A stretch of DNA of 56,445 nt from Rhizaria sp. SCN 62-66 (taxonomy: Eukaryota > Rhizaria, unplaced): NCBI GenBank assembly GCA_001724265.1, contig MEDY01000178.1, positions 1-56,445 on the forward strand, in the 5' to 3' direction. Positions 49,801-56,445 of this stretch are shown here, piece after piece (within the stretch, counting starts at the first letter, position 1; every line of letters begins with the position of its first letter). Under the pieces are notes generated by a model. The model was not told where the DNA came from. It searched no databases and was given only the letters and a program-made list of their open reading frames with translations. Position numbers and translations under genes: made by a program.

Positions 49801-51132
49801 GAGCCGGGCCGTGAGCGCCTCAGTGAGGTCGAGCGCGTGGACCGCCAGCGCGGCCGCGGCTCCGGCGCCGGCGCCCAGCACGTTGCGCGGGGAGAGGACC
49901 GTGGAGCCCGCGTCGCCGGCCGCGGGGGCGGCACGGGAGCCCGCAGCCGAAGCGGACGCGGCCGAGGGCGGAAGCGGGGTGACGCGGCCTAACATACTGG
50001 CGGCGAAGGCCAGGAAGGGCGTCACGGAGACCGAGGGCGGGAACAGCGGGTACGACGCGTCGGCCACACTCGTCGTCTTATTGCTCCCGCTGACGGTTTG
50101 GGCGGTGTTTGTGTAGGAGGTGAGGAGCGCGTCAGCGGCGACGGGCTTGTAACCCGCCGGCAGCGGCGACAGCGGCATCACAGAGAGCATCGACAGCAGC
50201 AGCGCGACGAGGGCCTTGGTGAAGGCGCGACGCACGCGCGGCGACCCCGCGCTCAGGCTGTTGGAGATACTCACACCGCCATTCGATGTGAGGGCGTCGG
50301 CCGAGGTGGTGACGGCGCGCACGTACAGAGTGACGGCGTTGGAAATGTACGCTGCCACGCCCGCCGCAGTCACCACAGGCTTGCTGCTGGTGTCATGACT
50401 GGTGTTGAGTGTCGCCGTGACGAAGGTGGCGACCGCGTGCATTTGCGAGATGAGGCCTGCGACGGCGGCGACGTCGGCGCGCAGGGCCGTCTTGACGGGC
50501 GCCAGAGACAGCGCGGCCAGTTGGTCGCTGAGCGCCGTGTACGCCGGCGACGGGGCCGCGCCGAGCAGCAGCGCGGCTGCCGCGCGGGCGGAGAGCGCCG
50601 CCGCGGCAGCATTCGCACTGCTCTCACTCTCACTCGCACTCGTGCTAGAGGCAGTGACGGCGGAGTAGAGGGCTGCGGAGGCGGACAGGGGCGCGCCGGG
50701 GGTCTGCGCAAGCAAAAGCAGCGCCCGCAGAGACTCGGTGCTGCCGGCACTGCTCGACGTGGCGGTAGGGGTGGCGGCGGCGGAAGTGGCTGAGACGGCA
50801 ATGTCGATGGCAGAGGGAGAGAAAAGCGCGGCGGACAGCGACGGGTAGCCAGTGGCCGAGGCCGTGGCTAGAGCCTCAGCGGCGGAGGCGCCGGCGTCCG
50901 AGGCAGCGGCAGCGGTGGTAGATGAAGAGGAAGAGAAGAGACGCCAGAGGGTGTCGGTGTGCTTGTCGAGCGAAGCCAGGAGCACAGCGCGGAGCTTCTC
51001 GTGGCTGACCTCTGTGAAGACCACATGCAACTGTGCGCGGAGAACCGCGTGGGAGGAGCGCAAGTGAGACGCAGTGCTGAGCTCGAGAGCCAGCGACTGC
51101 ACAAACTTGCTTGCCAGGGCCTCGAGGGACAT
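46879..51132 (-). CDS. Ala-rich helical protein with acidic/basic nuclear-type tail
   Basis: Four exons (51132-49303, 49128-48791, 48627-48057, 47892-46879) give 1,250 residues, ending in TGA; phases are 0, 2 and 0. The N-terminal 860 residues are strongly Ala/Ser/Leu/Val-rich and probably helical (start MSLEALASKFVQSLALELST). They could be HEAT-like but have no motif I can name. A less repetitive stretch around the third exon includes GHRVEKIHDLFTLS and MSAWFVVDD. The last exon has long Asp/Glu runs alternating with Lys-rich segments such as KGTPAKGTPAKG and SP sites, ending KRRG. Such acidic/basic tails are usual in nucleolar and chromatin proteins, so a nuclear location is inferred. A nucleolar ribosome-biogenesis factor is possible but unproven. 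CCCTCACAG lies 3 nt before the ATG. Confidence 0.75.
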
Positions 51133-51749
51133 GGGCTGTGAGGGAAAGCGAGGGGGGTGCGTTGATAAGGATTGTTAGTCGCTATAGCAAAATCGTTAAA
51201 TGGGCAAATAATATCGTGTGGTTCACTGCTATAATGGTGTGTTAAATCTACAATAAACGGATCTATACAATTCTGCAGCCAATGTGCGAACGACCTTCTT
51301 CGCAGCTGCTGGCTGGTGGTGTTGGGCGTGGTTCGCAAAAATTCGCCAAGCCATGCATGCAGTGTTCGCTCTTGAGTTCTCAAACCTTTAACACGTTGAC
51401 TGAAATCAATTCCACCTAAACAGAGCTGAAAAGTGGTTAATCTAACAGTCTTTTGCTGTTTTGTATATGTTTCTTAATTTCGCATTTTCTGTGGATCATT
51501 TTATCATTAGCTCTATCCCAATGTACGGTCTAGAGAGTCAAGTGGTTTATACAGAAGATCCTCTTTTGCGGACTAAGTAACTCGATTTGCCTGCATATGG
51601 TCTCGCGTGGTTCTGCTTTTCAGAGTAAAAGGCACATGAAATGTCCGTCCAACTCGAAAACGTGAGTACACTTGCCAAGATGTGGTGGTATCGGCATCCC
51701 TCGCGCGTTACGCATTGAAGCGCACACACAACATAATTAGTTCGGGTGC
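51133..51749. other. Intergenic between two minus-strand genes
   Basis: AT-rich DNA holding the upstream region of the acidic nuclear-type gene and the 3' flank of the phosphoesterase gene. An 80-codon open stretch on the minus strand (about 51383-51140) has no coding bias and is out of frame with the gene. Confidence 0.55.
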
Positions 51750-54700
51750 TCACTCATTAACAGTAGTGATGCGATCAGTCATGTCGGGCGTGTAAGTGCC
51801 CCCGAGCGAATCTAAGTACTGCGTCGTCATCGCCAGGATGCGCACAGAGTCCTAAAAATCCAACGACACAAAGGCGAAGAATAAACCGTTACAATAAGCA
51901 TTCAATGACATAAAACACAGCAACAGCATGCAACAGCAGCAAATAAATAAAGTAGTACGTAAAGTCAAAGTCTGAAAATCAAATTACAAACGTGTCTTAT
52001 CGCATAACATCTTATTAGCCGTACCTTTTCGCCCATTGACACGACCTCGCCCTTAGTGAAAGCAGTGATGCCGTCGCCGCCACCGGCGATGAAGTTGGAG
52101 GTCGCAACTGTATACACAGTGTCGTCGGCCACCTCGGCGCCGTTGATCGTCATCGAAATGACGCGCTCGCAGGGCGCACGGGCAGGGTTGTACTTGATCT
52201 AAGCAGGAGTGATGAGCGACGAGTGATGAGCGACGCGAAAAAGACAATATATAAAACATATAGTGGCGACCATGCAAAAAGAAACATAAGTCAGTGATTA
52301 CCATTTAGATGTCTACCGCGATGACTCGTCATCTCAACATATAGAGCGTATACCATGGAGATATTTTGGTGTGTGAGTTGTTTTGAGCGGTTATAGACGT
52401 ACCCTGACGTTGTGCGAGTAATGAGGGAAAGCGCCAGACGGCTTGGGCGCGAAGCGGAGCTGTTGGTCCACAGCCTCCTTGAGGTCGCGGCCCTTGATGC
52501 GCACCACAGTGGTGTTCTTGGGGAACGGCATCTCCGTCATCAGGTTGCGGTACAGCAGCTGGTGACCGGGCGGGTAGGTCGTGTCGCCGCGGACGAAGCC
52601 GCCGTTGATGATGGCGCAGTCGATAGCATCCTTGTGAAACCAGAGCATGGCGTCCGACACCATCTGCGGACCCGAGGCCGACACGCAGCGCGTGTAGTTC
52701 GTCAGAGTCTCCAGCGGGTTCGCCGTCAGAGTGGTCACGACGCGGTCCGGATCGGGACCCTGCGCCACCAGCTCCTCCAGCTTGGCCTCGAACACCGTGA
52801 TCACAGCCTCTGTCAACGAACAAATTGAGAATAAAAATCGCGAACGACGATAGACGGTATGTGTGTAATACAAAGACAGCAAAGGGTGAGATATGTTCCG
52901 AGATGTTTTTTCTTTGAAGCAGTTTCACTGACAAATCAACTAGAGATAGCGTAGCATAGATAACGTACCAGTGTCCTTGTCAGGCGCGTAGTTCATGTTG
53001 GCGATGAGCTGAATCGAAGGCACAATGGCGACCGCAGTGGCGAGGCGCGCAGCCTCCGCCACAGCCTTCTCCTTGTCCGCAACAACAAGACTCACCGCAT
53101 TCGCGGCAGCACTCGCGCTGGTACTGTTGCTGTTGCTCGCGGTGTTTGAGAGCGGGAACGTGATGTGCAAGTCGACGATGCCGAGGTGGTTGGCGTTCTG
53201 GCCCGTCTTGAAGATAAGCCGCGTGTCCTGCTGGTTAATGATCGGTGTGTGCTCGTGGCCACCAAGGATAATGTCAATCTAAACAAACGCATATTAGAAA
53301 AAATATGTTCAGAAACCGCGAGAGATTTGAAATAGGATAAATGACTCAGCTTTAAATGTTGAACAAAATGTGTACAATACCAAAGAATGAAGTATTAAGT
53401 AAACGCAGCGCATATATGTCTTGCTCAAAAGTGACTATAAACGCTCCAACGTACCCCCGGCACGGCCTGGAGGACCTGCACGTCCTCGGTCAGCGAGAGG
53501 TGGGTGAGTGCCACCACGACGTCGCAGCGGCCGACGTTGCGCAGCAGCCCGGCCTGGCGCGCGGCCGACTCGGTCGAGTCGTCGAAGATGACGTCCTTGG
53601 TGGGGTACGACTGCGTCGGCGTGTGCACCGTGCAGACGCCCAGGAAGCCCACGCGGAACGTGGTCAGCGGCAGAACCACATTCACGTTCGCGGTCGCGGC
53701 GTTCGCGGCGGCGCTGTCGCTCGCACTGGCAGCGCCGGCGGAAGAATTGGGGGCGGAGGCCGTGCTGGCGGGAGCGGGCTCGATCGCCACAGGTGCGCCG
53801 GCCACGGGGCTCAGCTCACCTGCAGCGGTGGTGGTGGCGGCGGGGGAAGTTAGGCCGCCGCTGGGGGCGCGGGTGGTGATGGTGCCGCCGGCGGCTGCGA
53901 ACGCGGAGGCAGCCTTGTGCGAGCTGGAGAGAGCGCGGAGCAGCGGTGGGTTGAGGCAGTTGGTGCCAGCGCCGCCGCGGCAGCTATTGGGGTTGTTCGT
54001 AGTGGCATTCGTGGTGGTCGTGTACGAGAGCGTGGGCGCAGTGAGAGCGGGGGGCGACATCGGGCCAGGAGTAGCGGCGGTGGCGGCGGCGACGGCGGCG
54101 GACTGGCCGGGGGCGGCGGGAGTAGCCGCAGCGGCGCTGGCAGGGTGACAGTGGGAGACTGCGATGCCACTGTTCGCATCATTGACGTTGTCGCAGTGTC
54201 CAGGGTATGCGGAGAGGTAAAGCTTGTCGTAAACCTCGTCCTCGTCCAAGTCGTCGTCGCTGCGGCAGCCCTCCTTGTCCTCGGCAGTGAAGCCCTTGTC
54301 GACCGCAGCCACACCAGCAGCGGCAGTGGCAGCGGGCGCGCTTGCGCTCTTGTTGGGGTCAGCGCTCTGCGCATAGGCCGCGTTGGCGGCGTCCGTGGCA
54401 GCCGCGGCGTTGGCGCCGTTGCGCGCCGCGCCCAGCCGCTTGCGCTGCGCGCGCATCGCCGACAGCGACACGTCGGGATACGAAACGTCTGACTCACCGG
54501 TACCGGTGGCCACGGGGTCCGTGTCGGGGACGGCGGCCAGCAGACCCGCCAGCGCGGGCTCTGTGACGGGGACGCGGGAGACTATGGCGCCGGTGGCGTC
54601 GACCGTGTAGTCGTACATCACGTACGGCGTCATGCCGCGCATCAGGCGACCGCCCTGAGAGTGGAGCAGGCGCAGACCAGAGCAAAGAAAAAGTGAGAAT

Positions 54701-55376
54701 TTCGATTATAAATAAACGCAGGCCACGTTGAAGCAAACTAATGGCTTAAAGTGGATACAATCTCCCGCTGGCAATCATGATTCAGTGTAACATATGCGTG
54801 TTGTGCTCGATATAAGTTGACATACTTGGCTTTTGCGGCGGATGTTGCCACCGAGCCAGGGAAACTGAGAGTCGTTGATGAGCTCCTCCAGACGGTCCTC
54901 GCCGTAGTCGAACTCGTGGTTACCGATAGTCATAATGTCGGGCGCCACGGCGTTGAGCACCGCCACGGCGGGCTCGCCGCGGAAGGCCTCGCACAGCTGG
55001 CTGCCGCCTGTGAAAGAAGACGGAGCGAATGGCATTCGGGACGGAAAGCATGTTCAAGAGCGCGTTTAAATGAGGAGTTGATAATCGGAGTAAAGGCGCA
55101 TGCATGTTGAAAAGCCAATATATATGAGAAGCAAAGTCTGGCTACTTTGATAATCGTTTGTTTCGTACCTAGGACGTCGCCGTTAATGACGAAGAGAGAG
55201 TGCGGCTTGTCGTGCTCTGCAATCATCGTGCGCAGCGTGGCGTAACCGCCGACGCCGCCGATAGAGCGCAGAGTGTACACGTCGTTGACGGCGAGGATGC
55301 GCACGGTGGCCGTGACGCGGCGCTCCTCGGTCGAAGGCGTCGCAGCGCCCGTGGGGGGCGTGGGGTGGGCGTACAT
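51750..55376 (-). CDS. 5'-nucleotidase-family metallophosphoesterase
   Basis: Seven exons (55376-55169, 55007-54826, 54654-53455, 53278-52969, 52809-52403, 52198-52025, 51851-51750) give 860 residues, ending in TGA. The N-terminal calcineurin-like domain has NDVY (31-34), NGD (65-67), GNHEFD (98-103), a THLS histidine (515) and GGHEHTP (536-542), which are the metal-binding set of UshA/CD73-type enzymes. The C-terminal nucleotide-binding domain has INGGFVRGD and GGGDGITAF. The usual His of the first D-x-H motif is Tyr34. A disordered Ala/Thr/Pro-rich insertion of about 280 residues (roughly 170-455) splits the catalytic domain. There is no signal peptide, so it is probably a cytosolic nucleotide or phosphoester hydrolase rather than a surface enzyme. 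The start is the first ATG upstream of the conserved strand. All six splices restore family motifs. Confidence 0.93.
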
Positions 55377-56445
55377 AAGAGACGCCTGAGGCTGGCAAGG
55401 GTGACGAGAAACAACAACAAAGTGTGGTTGAATGACAGGACAGGGTCGTGTGAGCGCAAATTAAGTGACACAAGGACACACAAAAAACATGTTATATCGG
55501 ATAATATGCGGTATCACTTGCTTTGGCCTGTCTTGAAAGGGCGTCGGTCTTTGATGTAGTGAACGGCAAGAAAGAGAGTTAGCAGGTGCGGTATTTCGAG
55601 GCTGCAAGTCGGTCGGTTTCACAGCTCTCAAAGGCCCATAATACACTAATCCCAGCAATAACAAAACAAATACCGCATTAAGTACAAAATTTAAAAACCA
55701 ATAAGCAGCAAAATATGCGTTTCTACGATTAAATCATCGCATTACACGAAGAATTAGAATGTGGGTCGAGAACAGTCCGGCCACGCCACACGGGCTGCCA
55801 GTCGCTACTGTGCACATCGTAACACGGGGACATGCGCCCCAGTGCTGTGGCTGTTCAGCAAGTGGCAGTGTTCTTGTGTTACAGCTCCACTACATTTGAT
55901 TTCAAAACGATGTTCAAACTCTCTCTCTCATTCACAGCCGCAGCAGAGGCCGTGCATATTAGAGACCAAACATACCTCGTCAGTGGTGCTCAGCAACTGC
56001 GCTTCGGACAATCACAACTTGTGATTCGAAAAAAAACGATTTGTGGATAAATAATGTAGCGCGCATGTATTCCGATATACACAATTGCTAATATTATTGC
56101 ATCGCCTCAGCTTTCCGCGTCGTTGTTTACCTGCACTCAGGGTCCTTCACCACGGTCACGAGTTGCGCTAGGGAGGCCACACGTCCATCGTTCTTTCGAC
56201 GCGAGTCCGACGTCTATTTGATGGGGAGTTGTTACGCGCGAAATTTTACATAAAGGGACTCTCTCACAGGAAATCCACAGAGAAACGGCACCCAACGACC
56301 TCCCAAGCTCCCTTTATTAGGGTGATGTTTTCTGTGAACACACACAGAAGGATTCTGTGTTTAAAGTGTGTGTTTTCTGTGTTTAAAGTATCTGTTATCT
56401 GAATATAATTCGAATTATATGTATTTAAATGCTTATCATTTACAC
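55377..56445. other. Right-edge intergenic region
   Basis: AT-rich DNA upstream of the phosphoesterase gene. CAGCCTCAG lies 9 nt before its ATG. Short open frames near 55760-56050 lack coding bias. At the far right are an inverted repeat and a 15-bp direct repeat, listed separately. Confidence 0.5.
56342..56389. repeat. Small inverted and direct repeats
   Basis: ACACAGAA (56342-56349) and TTCTGTGT (56353-56360) form an 8-bp inverted repeat with a 3-nt loop. TTCTGTGTTTAAAGT occurs at 56353-56367 and again at 56375-56389. Confidence 0.85.

Noticed and set aside
51140-51383. Minus-strand 80-codon open stretch before the acidic nuclear-type gene
   Set aside because: AT-rich, no codon bias, in a different frame from the gene and no convincing donor linking it.

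Overview
The window comes from a nuclear genome of a microbial eukaryote (protist). Exons are very GC-rich and full of Ala, Ser, Asn, Gln and Gly runs. They alternate with AT-rich introns of about 146-275 nt and AT-rich intergenic DNA. I can build 12 protein genes and 24 introns; every gene except the edge fragment closes in frame. No rRNA, tRNA, transposon or CRISPR array was recognised. I cannot name the lineage.

Layout, left to right: the 3' end of a probable ribosomal protein eL24 gene (+); a kinesin-4 (+); a 2,503-residue low-complexity protein (-); a 903-residue prion-like protein (+); a CDK-like kinase (-); a 1,439-residue Ser/Gln-rich protein (-); enolase (-); a probable mitochondrial protein (+); an Asn/Gly-rich coiled-coil protein (-); a 3,032-residue kinesin (-); a nuclear-type acidic protein (-); and a 5'-nucleotidase-family phosphoesterase (-). 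The genes are unrelated housekeeping, cytoskeletal and low-complexity genes rather than one pathway or operon.

The most unusual signal is the genetic code. Two long reading frames (7340-15251 and 22169-26488) are interrupted only by TAG, three times in all, and continue in the same frame and character on both sides. All 12 genes end in TAA (6) or TGA (6), none in TAG. The simplest reading is that UAG is a sense codon here, most likely glutamine (one sits inside a Gln-rich tract), while UAA and UGA terminate.

Other points: 20 of 24 splice donors carry C at +4 (GTACGT is commonest), which predicts a matching change in U1 snRNA. Enolase carries an N-terminal docking-type (DPY30/RIIa-like, ENO4-like) extension. 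Both kinesins have low-complexity insertions in the same motor loop. Acceptor-like pyrimidine-AG sites lie just upstream of many start codons, which could mean 5'-UTR introns or spliced-leader addition.
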